Assembly: GCA_004352715.1 (NCBI GenBank)
Contig: SCFE01000014.1
Coordinates: forward strand, 2,972,426 to 3,036,425
Origin: Hofstenia miamia
Taxonomy: Eukaryota; Xenacoelomorpha; Acoela
DNA length: 64,000 nt
Reading direction: 5' to 3'
Shown piece after piece: positions 46,800-55,829 of this stretch. The notes under the pieces were generated by a model. It did not search any database. It was not told the DNA's origin and worked only from the letters and a program-made list of their open reading frames with translations. Made by a program: the position numbers and the translations under genes. How positions within the stretch are numbered: the stretch's first letter is position 1; each line of letters begins with the position of its first letter.

Positions 46800-49428
46800 T
46801 TTGCTCACAATACCTATAATTATATCCAACTTGGAAAACTTGAATTTTTGTACATTTGTGTATCAATTATGATAAACTGAATTGTAGTGGTAATATTATA
46901 ATATCTGATTTTAAACATCAACAAATTAATTTTAAACTTTATTTTTTCAAAATTACTCTTAATTGTAGTTTCAAACGTGCAATTTGCATAAATCAACTTT
47001 CTTAATTTTTTTCTAGTCTATGCTTCAAATGAAATTTAACAGTTCATGCATTGAAAAATTATCTAATGTCAACATGAGGGGTTTTACTTCGCTTACGTTG
47101 TGCGCCATTAGTATATCTACTTATATTGCAATTTATAAGAGTTTACATATGTTGTTCATCCGCATAATATAAGAAAGTAGTTGTTAAGCTTTGCGTATGT
47201 TAGGGTTGTTTCAGTTTCGCCTTGCGACTGCTTCCCTATTATTTTTGCCTTATCGCTGGATAGATTTCCCCGATTCATTCTCAACATCATGAATGATGCC
47301 TAAACATCATTGGCAAAGGTCGTTGAGTTAAACATTGCTATACTTGTACTGTATATTCATTCAATATAGATATATATTACTTTTTGCTTCAAGGTGAATA
47401 TCGAAGAAAATTCATTATCACAAGCTGAATGCAGTTTTGTTTTCTGCAACAGCAATGCCTCTTCCCACTTTGAATGATGTCTCTAAGTGGAATCAACTTC
47501 CCTGTGTTCTAAATGAAAAATTTTTCATTTGGAACTTCTTTGTTTGTGCATGCTTCTCCGTATTTAATGATTATAAACGCAAAAGAAAAGTGAAGTGAGA
47601 GTCTAGGATCTAGGACGTATGCAGAATAGGTACATCGCTAAGATTTTTAACCTTGCAATGAACAAATTTGCTTGTAACTAAATGTTTAAAGTAATTATCT
47701 TCCTAAACAAAGCACTTAACATAACTAACTAAGCGAAAATCTTTTAAGGTATTTACGGTTGGCAAAATACATATTGAGTTGTTTGAATTTTTTAAGCAGT
47801 GATATACTGTCACAGTGAATGACAAATGTAAGATCAAAAGAAACAACAGCAAAAAAGAGTATTGTTAGCTGTCTAAATGATGATAGCAGCTATGCAAACT
47901 AATTATTGGAAAATTATTAGTTTGTACATAAATATTCAAATTAGGTTTATGTGTATTATATAATATAATAATATATTTTATATGCTATGTTACTAAGATG
48001 ATTTCTTTTAGATGGACGTTAAGTCCTGTGGAATAGGGCTTATTGGTACAGTTATATATATTGCATATATATATATATATATACATATATATACATATGT
48101 ATACATATATATACATATATATACTTATATATACATATATAGAAATATATATACATATATATATACATATATATAAATATGTACATACATATATAAATTT
48201 TCACATGATAACATACACTATTTAAATATGAATAATTGAAACTAAAATAAAATAAAATTGCAACCGAAAAATTCTATTGATGTTCCAATAAGTACTATGT
48301 TAAAATAAGTCGGCTCATAAACATCTATAGCATAAATTCAACTAAAATGACACTTGAGGTTAACAGTAAAAATAGCATAATATAATATAGTCTATGTTAA
48401 CAATAATAGCTAAGATAAGAATAATATCATTTTAATATAACATAATCTATGTTATCTTAAGGTAATGTAATCTTAGCAAAATATGATACAATAGGAATTA
48501 ACATTAAACATAAAATGTGCAATAAAGCCTGTTTCAAAAGAATTCTAACAAAACATTAATTCTCTAGTGAAAAAATTAAGCAACATAAAAAGACATAATG
48601 AAAATATGTGCGGTTATATATCTGTACCAATTGGCGATACCAAGGTAAAAAAAAGCGCGTCTAAAAGATACCTCTTGGGTGACGTGGAAAAGCTTTATAT
48701 TCATTTATTTTTAGGATTGATTGATAGTCTGAATCTGAACATATTTGATGACATTCAAATTCGAAGTTTTCCCTACATTATTTTAATCGAATTCAAAATA
48801 TTTCAGTATGTTTTTCATAAATTATCAAATAAATTTGAAGTATATCTTCATATATTTTGAAGTAAATTGGATAAGCTTACATGACTAATAAAACACGTTA
48901 TTCAAAGAAGTTTTATGTTAAAACAATTTACATTTAAAAAATATAAATGCATTCCAGATAAAATTTCTAAGCCTTCTCATATCTTACAAATTGAACAATT
49001 TTTCTGTTATAATATTAAATTTATAAAGAATATCTTGTACTGTTCATCCAAATTTTCAGATGAAATGATATTTCATATAATATAATGATTTATTCATTGT
49101 GCTAACTTCAATATTTTGTAAAATTTCTACTATTCATATGCTCTAAAAATCTTTAAATATTTTAATATCTAAATTGAATTTAAATTTTATTTAATTAACC
49201 AAAATGATTCCCAACTCAATGAACTTCTAATAATATGATTTTAAACGTTTTGCAATCTACAAATTTTGCGAAGTTTTACAAACTTTATGGTTCTAATGTA
49301 GTTGAATATAATTATTATTAAACTAATACATACCTAAAATATTATTCAAATGATATAAATGTTATCAATATAAAACTATATTATACACAGCTTTCTTAAT
49401 GAAAAGAAAAGCGAAATCTGGTTGTGTT
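46800..49428. other. AT-rich DNA inside the mariner-bounded interval, right part
   Basis: No supported gene. It holds a complex TATACA microsatellite (48054-48196). The frame at 48567-48860 is open for 97 codons but shows no known motif. No mariner N-terminal coding could be found next to the right inverted repeat. Confidence 0.45.
48054..48196. repeat. (TATATACA)n-like microsatellite
   Basis: About 140 bp of TA with regularly spaced C/G substitutions. Confidence 0.9.
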
Positions 49429-49458
49429 TCACTGTGGAGAAAATTTCTGAACGCACTG
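49429..49458 (-). repeat. Mariner right terminal inverted repeat
   Basis: In reverse complement begins CAGTGCGTTCAGAAATTTTC; followed by TA and LINE sequence. Confidence 0.9.
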
Positions 49459-50484
49459 TACATGGCCAGACATAAAGGAGGGAACGGACTGCTAAGTGTA
49501 GAGGAAGCTGTGGAAGCTGAAGCACTAGAACTATGGGAATATGTAGAAAATCAATATAAAGGGTCCTTACGAGAGGTCACCATGGTGTTAAAGAAGATAA
49601 AAACAGAGCTGAGGGAAAGAAGGTATACCAGAGAAGAATGAAGAAGAGAGACAAAAAGGTATAAGCAGAAGGTGATGCATGGAGAATACTGGAAGAATAC
49701 ATAAAATTGTGACAGAGAAGAAAGCAACAAGTGGCTAAGGAGAGTAGTACTAAAGAGAGAAACAGAACACTGATAATGGCGGCACATGATCAAGCAATTA
49801 GAACAAACTGAGTGAAGAAGCATATAGATAAATGACTGGAAGTAAGTGATAATTGTAGGCTATGTAAGAAAGGGCTGGAGACAGCAGAACATCTGATAGC
49901 AGGGGGTGAGAGGTTGGCACAGATTGAGTATAAGTTCAGGCATGACAAGGTGGAAAGAATGGTACACTGGAGTTTGAGCAGGCAGCATGGGTTAGAAGCA
50001 GGAGACAAGCGGTGTGATCATAAGCCAGAGGGCGTCATAGAGAATGAGTAGGTTAAGATACTGTTGGACTTCAGCATATAGACACTCAAGGCGATAGAAT
50101 CACAGAGTCCAGACATGGTAGTGGTAGACAAAGAGAAAATATTGGGAATTGTGATAGACATAGCAGTACCATAGGACAGGAATGTAGAAAGCAAGGAGAA
50201 AGAGAAGATAGACAAGTACAGGGAGTTGGCAGAGGAAATAGAAAGGCTGTGGAAGTTAAAGAAAGTTGAAGTAGTCCTGGTAATTGTAGAAGCACTAGAA
50301 GCAGTGAGTAAGAATCATAAGAGATACTTGGAGGAGTTGGGAGTACCAAAGTGGGGAGGAGCAGTAGCACAGAAGGCAGCATTGTTAGGAACAGCTAGAG
50401 TCCTGAGGAAAGCTCTCAGACTCCCTGGGAACTGGTGAGTTCCCCGAGCTGAGAGGGATACCAGCATGAAGCTGTGCGAAGTAA

Positions 50485-50485
<1 letters not shown>
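49459..50485 (+). mobile_element. Dong/R4-like LINE copy 2, right half
   Basis: Continues the LINE broken at 38570. It begins RLYMARHKGGNGLLSVEE and runs to EERRYTREE, then stop-ridden sequence over the zinc-knuckle region. It then gives the endonuclease with SPDMVVVDKEKILGIVIDIA (PD and second Asp both kept), a TAG right after AVP, and a clean C-terminal frame 50226-50438 (EEIERLWKLKKVEVV to LRKALRLPGNW). The conserved 3' end and (TAA)n follow. With 38025-38570 it makes one 5'-truncated copy of about 1.6 kb that is dead by several stops as well as by the mariner insertion. Confidence 0.9.

Positions 50486-50527
<42 letters not shown>
50486..50527. repeat. (TAA)n junction between Dong-like copies 2 and 3
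   Basis: Pure repeat of about 14 units: tail of copy 2 and 5' flank of copy 3. Confidence 0.95.
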
Positions 50528-50533
50528 GCCCAG

Positions 50534-50585
50534 TGGCCCCGGTTAGACGGCTAGACTCGGGACTGCGAGGACCCGGGTTCGAGCC
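50534..50585 (+). promoter_or_regulatory. tRNA-like A box and B box at the 5' end of copy 3
   Basis: TGGCCCCGGTTAGACGG (50534-50550) fits an A box and GGTTCGAGCC (50576-50585) fits a B box. Their spacing is that of a tRNA gene. A full cloverleaf is not evident, since the 3' acceptor half is missing. It may act as an internal RNA polymerase III promoter, as in SINE heads, or be a chance element of the LINE leader. Confidence 0.55.
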
Positions 50586-50709
50586 CCAACCCCCGACCTT
50601 ACCTTCAATGAAAGTGAAACGAGAAAAAGGCCCTTAGTCCCGGCAGGCCTTAAATGGTCAGAGGGTATGAAGACTCTCCAGTCAACAGGCGGACTCCACA
50701 ATCGGGAGT

Positions 50710-51285
50710 GTGGACTCGATAAGTGGCAGTATAGGATCAACACAGACCAATGGACAATGGCCCAAGTGGACAGATGAGCAGAACAGGATAGCATTGGAGT
50801 GTTACAGAAGAAGCAGACCAGATGAGAGGGGTTATAGGAAGAGAATGGTGGAAGAATGGAAAAAAGAAGAAACAGGATTAGAAGTTACAGAGCAGAGGCT
50901 TGCAGCTCAGCTCAGAAAGTTGAAGCTGGATGAGAATAAGGGAAAAAGAAGAGCTGAACAGACGAAGCAAAAAGAAAATGAAGAGGCAGATGTAGTAGTG
51001 GTAGAAACAGCAGAAACTGTGGGTGTAGAAACAGAGACAGCAATCAAGGAAAGGATGAAGAAAGAAATAAAAGACAGAAGTAGGTTGCCAGTACCTAGAG
51101 GCATTAAGAGAAGCAAGTTAGCAGTAGAGACAGCAAAGGTTAACAAAGTATTGGAGAGGATAGATGCTAGGAGTGTTACAGAAGTAAATAGCTTAGTGTA
51201 TGCAGGTGCATGTGAGGTGCTGAAGAATGTAGGCATAGAAATGAAGAAGAAAAGACGACATGAAGATAAGGGAGAGGAGAATTGA
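50710..51285 (+). pseudogene. N-terminal region of the Dong-like ORF (copy 3)
   Basis: 191 codons open. PKWTDEQNRIALECYRRSRP and KRMVEEWKKEETGLEVTEQR near the start look like a Myb/SANT-type helical DNA-binding segment (W, then helices), with QRLAAQLRKLKLDENKGKRR closing it. A Lys/Glu-rich and Val/Thr-rich spacer follows, then SRLPVPRGIKRSKLAVETAK and NSLVYAGACEVLKNVG, which recur ahead of RT in elements of this kind. The first codon of the open stretch is GTG (50710) and the first in-frame ATG comes only at KRM, so the true start is uncertain. The frame ends at a TGA after KGEEN; the next piece continues as ARMRQQIGKIRTSAG. Confidence 0.65.
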
Positions 51286-51332
51286 GAATAATGTGGCAAG
51301 GATGAGGCAGCAAATAGGAAAGATCAGGACAA

Positions 51333-51515
51333 GTGCAGGGTAGGTACAGCAAGACTATAGAAACTGCAAGAGAAGAGCTTAAGCAGAGATTAGTTGCAGA
51401 AACTGAGAAACTGAGAAAATATAGGGCAAGGGCAAAGCAGGCAAGAGACAATATGAAGTTTGAGACCCAAGAAGGAAGATTCTACAAAGAACTAGATGCA
51501 GAGAAAAGCTGGTGA
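51333..51515 (+). pseudogene. Dong-like ORF (copy 3), helical segment before the missing RT
   Basis: Reads RYSKTIETAREELKQRLVAE, then KLRKYRARAKQARDNMKFET and GRFYKELDAEKSW, followed by a stop. A frame change then gives AGEDAVRFWENIYTEVMEQ. FW..I(W/Y) is the usual last landmark before the RT in this group. The RT does not follow. Confidence 0.6.
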
Positions 51516-51629
51516 AGACGCAGTAAGGTTCTGGGAGAATATATACTGAAGTGATGGAACAGAGAGAGAGAGCAAGAAGATGCAGTAGAGAGAGCATTCA
51601 ACCTCAATGGAGATGTAGATAGGCTGTAC

Positions 51630-51835
51630 ATGGCAAGGCATAAGGGAGGGAAATGGCTGCTAAGTGTGAAGGAAACTGTAGAAGCAGAAGCACCAGGACT
51701 AAAGGAATATGTAGAAGAGCAACCTAGAGGATCCCTACTAGAGGTCACTAAGGAGTTAAGGAAGATAAGAACTGAGAGTGAAGAAAGAAGATATACCAGA
51801 GTAGGATGGAATCAGAGAGACAAACAAGGTATAGG
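51630..51835 (+). pseudogene. Dong-like ORF (copy 3), segment just after the RT
   Basis: YMARHKGGKWLLSVKETVEA to RKIRTESEERRYTRVGWNQR. The same text in copy 2 (49459-49640) joins the RT thumb. A frameshift at about 51830 moves the reading into the endonuclease frame below. Confidence 0.75.
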
Positions 51836-52615
51836 CAGAAGGCAATGCATGGAGAATACTGGAGGAACACAGAAATGTGTGACAGAGAAGAGAGCAACGA
51901 GTGGTTAAAGAAGGCAGGACTGAAGAGAGAAACAGAAGCACTGATAATGGCAGCACAGGAGCAAGCAATAAGAACAAACTGGGTGAAAAAGCATATAGAC
52001 AGAAGAGAAGAAGTAAGTGATAAGTGTAGGCTATGTAAGAAAGTGGCGGAGACAGTAGATCATCTGATAGCAGGGTGTGAGAAGTTGGCACAGAATGAGT
52101 ATAAGTTCAGGCATGACAAGGTGGGAAGAATGGTACACTGGAGTTTGAGCAGGCAGCATGGGTTAGAAGCAGGAGACAATTGGTATGAGCACAAGCCACA
52201 GGGTGTCATAGAAAATGAGAAGGTTAAGATACTTTGGGACTTCAACATACAGACAAGCAAGGTGATAGAAGCATGGAGGCCAGACGTAGTAGTGGTAGAC
52301 AAAGAGAAAAGATTAGGAACATTGATAGACATAGCAGTACCAAAGGACAGAAATGTAGAAAGCAAGGAGAAAGAGAAGATAGACAAGTACAGAGAGTTAG
52401 CAGAGGAAATAGAAAGGCTGTGGAAGTTAAAGAAAGTTGAAGTAGTCCCAGTAGTAGTAGGAGCACTAGGAGCAGTGAGTAAGAAGCATAAGAGATACTT
52501 GGAGGAGTTGGGAGTACCAAAGTGGGGAGGCGCACAGAAGGCAGCATTGTTAGTAACCGCTACAGTCCTGAGGAAAGCTCTGACTCCCTGGGAACTGGTG
52601 AGTTCCCCGAGCTGA
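51806..52615 (+). pseudogene. Zinc knuckle and restriction-like endonuclease of Dong-like copy 3 (269-codon open frame)
   Basis: The longest informative open frame in the window. Residues 74-91 form a CCHC knuckle (C74-x2-C77-x8-H86-x4-C91). WSLSRQHGLEAGDNWYEHKP and ILWDFNIQTSKVIEAW lead to RPDVVVVDKEKRLGTLIDIA, where P159-D160 and D175 give the PD-x14-D catalytic pattern. KEKEKIDKYRELAEEIERLW supplies the Lys and helix that follow. All catalytic residues are kept. In R2/R4-type elements this endonuclease nicks the target so that the RT can prime on it. The ATG at 51806 is internal to the ancestral ORF, so this is the C-terminal part and not a separate gene. It reads through to WELVSSPS before the 3' end. 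Confidence 0.85.
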
Positions 52616-52648
52616 GAAGGATACCAGCATGAAGCTGTGAGATGTAAG

Positions 52649-52679
52649 AATAATAATAATAATAATATAAATAATAATA
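52649..52679. repeat. (AAT)n tail of Dong-like copy 3
   Basis: Slightly imperfect AAT run, the last of four AAT/TAA junctions in this array. Confidence 0.9.
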
Positions 52680-53145
52680 CGTATTTTTTAAATGCTTTAT
52701 TTATGAAATCAATATACAAATACAGTGTTGAACACTTATTAGGATTTCATTGACCAATCACAGGTGACTTAATGTCAATTCTGTAATTGTGCTTAGTTTT
52801 AGCAATTTTCTTATTTCAGCCAATTGTCAAAATGTCATTGCACATTTAAGCAACTATGCAGTGTGAACTATGGAAATAAATGCCATGGATGCCCACTTTT
52901 TGATAGTGTTTCTTAAAGCATTTTAGTATCTAAACATAAATACATACTGGCTCAATTTAATTACTCACTTCACAAATATGTGAAGAATTTGCTATGAAAA
53001 AACAATGAAAATAACATATTTTGCATTATCATGTGTACTTTTAAAATGGACATTAATTTTCCATTAATGGCCATAATTATTTTTTCATTTCCCATTCCCA
53101 TTAACAGATTTCTAAAAAATTTTTTTCATTAAATTAAAATTAATA
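52680..53145. other. AT-rich intergenic DNA
   Basis: No gene or repeat recognised. Confidence 0.5.
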
Positions 53146-53146
53146 A

Positions 53147-53470
53147 GATTCAAGAGCAATTTATTGCTACAATAAACTAGTACAAAAAACTATAAACTAC
53201 AAAACTACAAAAAGCTATTTACAAATATAATAAATATATATAATATTAAAATGTGTGTGCGTTGTGTGTGAATTTTAAACAAAATTTTCAAATGAATGTA
53301 GTGTATTATTGTCGCTAAGTAGGCATTGTCTATTAAGAGTCAAAGCAAATGTATTGCTGTAAATAAATAACAGTAAAAAACTGCAAACTACAAATACATG
53401 TATTTACAAAATAATAATAATAATATATATAGAATAAATGTGTGTGTGTGTGTCTATGTGTGTGGTGAGC
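53147..53470 (-). repeat. Two tandem LINE 3'-end copies
   Basis: 53150-53265 and 53334-53465 share a backbone: AGCAA..TATTGCT, then AAACTACAAA..., TATTTACAAA, an AAT/TA tract, then a TGTGTG run. A third similar stretch is at 54737-54810. They look like the 3' untranslated ends of the minus-strand LINE family whose coding lies at 53582-54395. Confidence 0.55.
53442..53464. repeat. (TG)n microsatellite
   Basis: TG run at the end of the second LINE 3' copy. Confidence 0.85.
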
Positions 53471-53581
53471 TCAGTGTAAAAAATTAGTAAATGTGTTTAG
53501 CATGTTTGTGTCTCCAATTGTATTTTGTCGATGTAAAATTACGATTTTAAATTTTTTTCTAAATTTTTTTGTAATTTTTTT

Positions 53582-54393
53582 CTATTCATTTTTTAAATCA
53601 TTCCAAATATTAAAGGCTGCTCTGTGAAAACTAGGGTAGGAAATACTGATACAATTAAACTTATGTGATTGAGGTTTTACTTTTAAGTAATTATCAAGAA
53701 AAGAAATTGATTGTCGGCCATATTTATACTTAAATAAAATTGAAGCTGCATAGAATTGTATTTGATATAGCGGGGATAATATATTATACTTTCGTCTGTA
53801 TTCACTAACATGATCATGCTTACGTTCAAAATTTAATGTTTTTAATGACCAATTAAAAGTTTTTGATAATAAATAGCGGCTTTTTGTATTAAAATTTATA
53901 AATAAAAATGAACTATAATGTAATTGAGATAAACAAAAGGCATGTAATAATTGAACGTGATAATCTGGTCCAAAATTTCTGAGGTGGTATAAGTATCTAA
54001 CGCCAGAAGCCATTTTTGTAACTTTTGTAGGAGAAATTTATCAAATTTTAAATCTTTGTCAATATCAACACCTAAATTTTTTTTTCTTCAATAGCTTTAT
54101 TTGTTTGCACACACTGTTAACAATTAATTCGATCTTTTTTGTTATTTCTTTTACAGAATTGGGGGAAAATATAATGAATTGCGTTTTTTCAATATTAATT
54201 TTTAATTGATTGGTTGAGAAATACCTAGAAAGATTTTCAATATCACTTTGTAAATTTTTTGTGGCCCTAAATGCAGCATTATCTGTATTTATGAGGCAAG
54301 TATCATCAGCAAATTGATATATTTCACTATGTTTTACATGTTTAATTATGTGATTTACATATATTGCAAATAAAATTGTCCCTAGTAATAATA
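53582..54393 (-). pseudogene. LINE RT/C-terminal fragment (CR1/jockey/I-like)
   Basis: Minus strand. Near 54390 it begins LGTILFAIYVNHIIKHVKHS, followed by EIYQFADDTCLINTDNAAFR. FADD is motif C with both Asp kept. NQLKINIEKTQFIIFS is the next RT block. After a frame break near 54080 a 143-codon open frame (54013-53582) follows with GVRYLYHLRNFGPDYHVQLL and, near the end, SFHRAAFNIWNDLKNE, the terminal W..L block. It is 5'-truncated: upstream sequence is replaced at 54394 by an AAT tract that is the 3' tail of another LINE piece. Dead. Confidence 0.8.
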
Positions 54394-54730
54394 AAATAAT
54401 AATAATAATAGTTTATTTTTTAAACCTTTATACAATACAAAGAAGCATAAAAATACTTATTATGGCTTAAAGTTAATTGTTTTTCTATAAGTTCACTTAG
54501 TTGCAAATTGATATTACTTAGTTACAGACTTTGAATATCTTTGGTGATAATTCTAATATAATTATTTTCTTAAATTCCTTAATATTAGATTCAGATATTG
54601 ATAAGTTGATTATGCATCACATGTATGAAGCTGTAAACGCTTCTGCTCACAAACGAATTTGCTATAATTCTGCATTGAGTCTTTATTGTGACTTATTTTA
54701 ATATAATAATAATAATAAAATAATAATAAT
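54394..54730 (-). pseudogene. Short LINE 3' fragment between AAT tracts
   Basis: Bounded by AAT-rich tracts at 54394-54423 and 54699-54735. The minus strand holds NLSISESNIKEFKKIII, similar to the last residues of other LINEs here, then a 3' end with TTTAAAAAATAAAC next to the AAT tract, like the one at 55822-55850. Weak but consistent. Confidence 0.4.
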
Positions 54731-54806
54731 AATAAGGGTAAAAGCAAATTTATTGCGGAGAATATATAATACTTCTATAAACTAGACAAACGCAATAAAA
54801 ATACAT

Positions 54807-54807
54807 G

Positions 54808-54871
<64 letters not shown>

Positions 54872-54892
54872 CATATATATATAATGTATAAT
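54807..54892. repeat. TA/TATACA microsatellite
   Basis: TA run with periodic C. The Tyr/Ile frame through it is not a gene. Confidence 0.95.
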
Positions 54893-55079
54893 GTTTGGTA
54901 ATCAATTGAATAAACTGGAGAAAGTATACCCTAGTTATTCCGTATATTTTTGTAATTAAGTTTAAATTTCGCAATGCCCAATTTTATTTAAAATAAATCT
55001 TGAAATAAAAAGCTACAATATTGAAAAACTTCTGAGAACGAATACATTTGGTAGTTGCTTATGAAATAATTTATATACA

Positions 55080-55790
55080 CTTCAATTTGATATAGCAATT
55101 TAACACCTGTGACCATTTTTTAAGTTTATTTGAAAAAAAATATTGAAAGTTATGCTGTATTTTTAGCTGCAGTAAATACTATAAACTGGGTTTTACTGAC
55201 ATTAATTTTCAGCTTATAATCAGAAAAATAATTTGTTAAAGACTCAATATCTTTTTGTAGTAATTTAGATGAAATAAAAGCGTTTTATCAGTGCTCAAGA
55301 GACACGCATCATCTGCATTTTGATATAATTTTCTATTCTGTACATAACTTGACATATCATTAATATATATAGCAAAAAAGCATTGGCCCCAGTACGGTTC
55401 CGTGTGGGACTCCCCGATTTGTGGTTAAGTAATTGGAAAAGTATTCATTTAGTTTTACCCGTTGTCGCCTATTTTCCAAAATGCTCATAATGAAGTATAC
55501 TGCAGCAGAGCTGAAACCAACACCTCGTAATTTAAATTGTAGAATTTTAAAATCTATTGAATTTAAGGCTTTGCTAAAATCTACTACTGAACTTGCAAAA
55601 CTTTTGCTCAAATTGTATTTAGCGATTTCCACTGTTGATAAAATTGCATCTAATGTGCTATGCCATAAGCGAAATAAAAATTGATTTTTAGAAAGAATTC
55701 GATTACCTTTTCAAATATTCTAAAGAAGGAGTGTGTAATGCACGCAGGCCTAAAATTTTGCGCATCTGTTAGGTTTCCACACTTAAAAAT
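55080..55790 (-). pseudogene. LINE reverse transcriptase fragment
   Basis: Minus strand open frame 55632-55360: SSVVDFSKALNSIDFKILQF is the motif A block (DFSKAF.SIDH type), then LENRRQRVKLNEYFSNYLTT and RGVPHGTVLGPMLFCYIY, the motif B block. After a frame change comes YQNADDACLLSTDKTL (about 55325-55280), motif C with ADD. Sequence further down is stop-rich. There is no endonuclease. Upstream it meets the AAT tract at about 55810. Dead and 5'-truncated. Confidence 0.8.
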
Positions 55791-55829
55791 AGGTATTACT
55801 CAGTATTTTTAAATAATAATAATAGTAAG

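Larger units (their letters stand above)
38571..49458. mobile_element. Mariner-type element boundaries, 10.9 kb apart, interrupting a LINE
   Basis: Left end 38571-38600 and right end 49429-49458 are inverted copies matching at 26 of 30 positions; both begin CAGTGCGTTC and end CAGTGA. Each is flanked by TA (38569-38570, 49459-49460). Joining the flanks across one TA restores the LINE coding GDIDRLYMARHKGG seen uninterrupted at 51615-51650, so both ends belong to one insertion event at this TA. A usual mariner is about 1.3 kb. The interval contains the transposase C-terminus near the left end, a hAT MITE, a Helitron-like pseudogene, microsatellites and some 7 kb of AT-rich DNA. I infer later nested insertions into an ordinary mariner, though a very large element with cargo is not excluded. 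Confidence 0.8.
50528..52648 (+). mobile_element. Dong/R4-like LINE copy 3: intact ends, RT core deleted
   Basis: A 2.1 kb copy between (TAA)n runs. It starts with a tRNA-like head, followed by a 5' leader, an N-terminal coding region (50710-51285), pre-RT helices (51333-51515), then FWENIY just ahead of where RT should begin. After a short scrambled stretch the text resumes with AFNLNGDVDRLYMARHKGGK, which lies downstream of RT. The whole RT, including YMDD, is therefore missing by internal deletion, while the zinc knuckle and endonuclease remain. The R4/Dong clade carries one ORF with RT and a C-terminal restriction-like endonuclease, and Bombyx Dong sits in TAA repeats. This copy could only have been mobilised in trans. 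Confidence 0.9.

Noticed and set aside
48043-48225. Open frame rich in Tyr and Ile
   Set aside because: It is the translation of a TA/TATACA microsatellite, as are the frames at 1100-1297, 18395-18730 and 54750-54974.
49399-49461. Start of the 49399-49641 open frame as a new protein N-terminus
   Set aside because: The first 20 codons are mariner right-end sequence read through into the LINE; the apparent protein is a chimera of the two.
50528-50600. A true tRNA gene
   Set aside because: Only A-box and B-box words are present. No acceptor stem closes and there is no convincing anticodon arm, and the position is the 5' end of a LINE copy.
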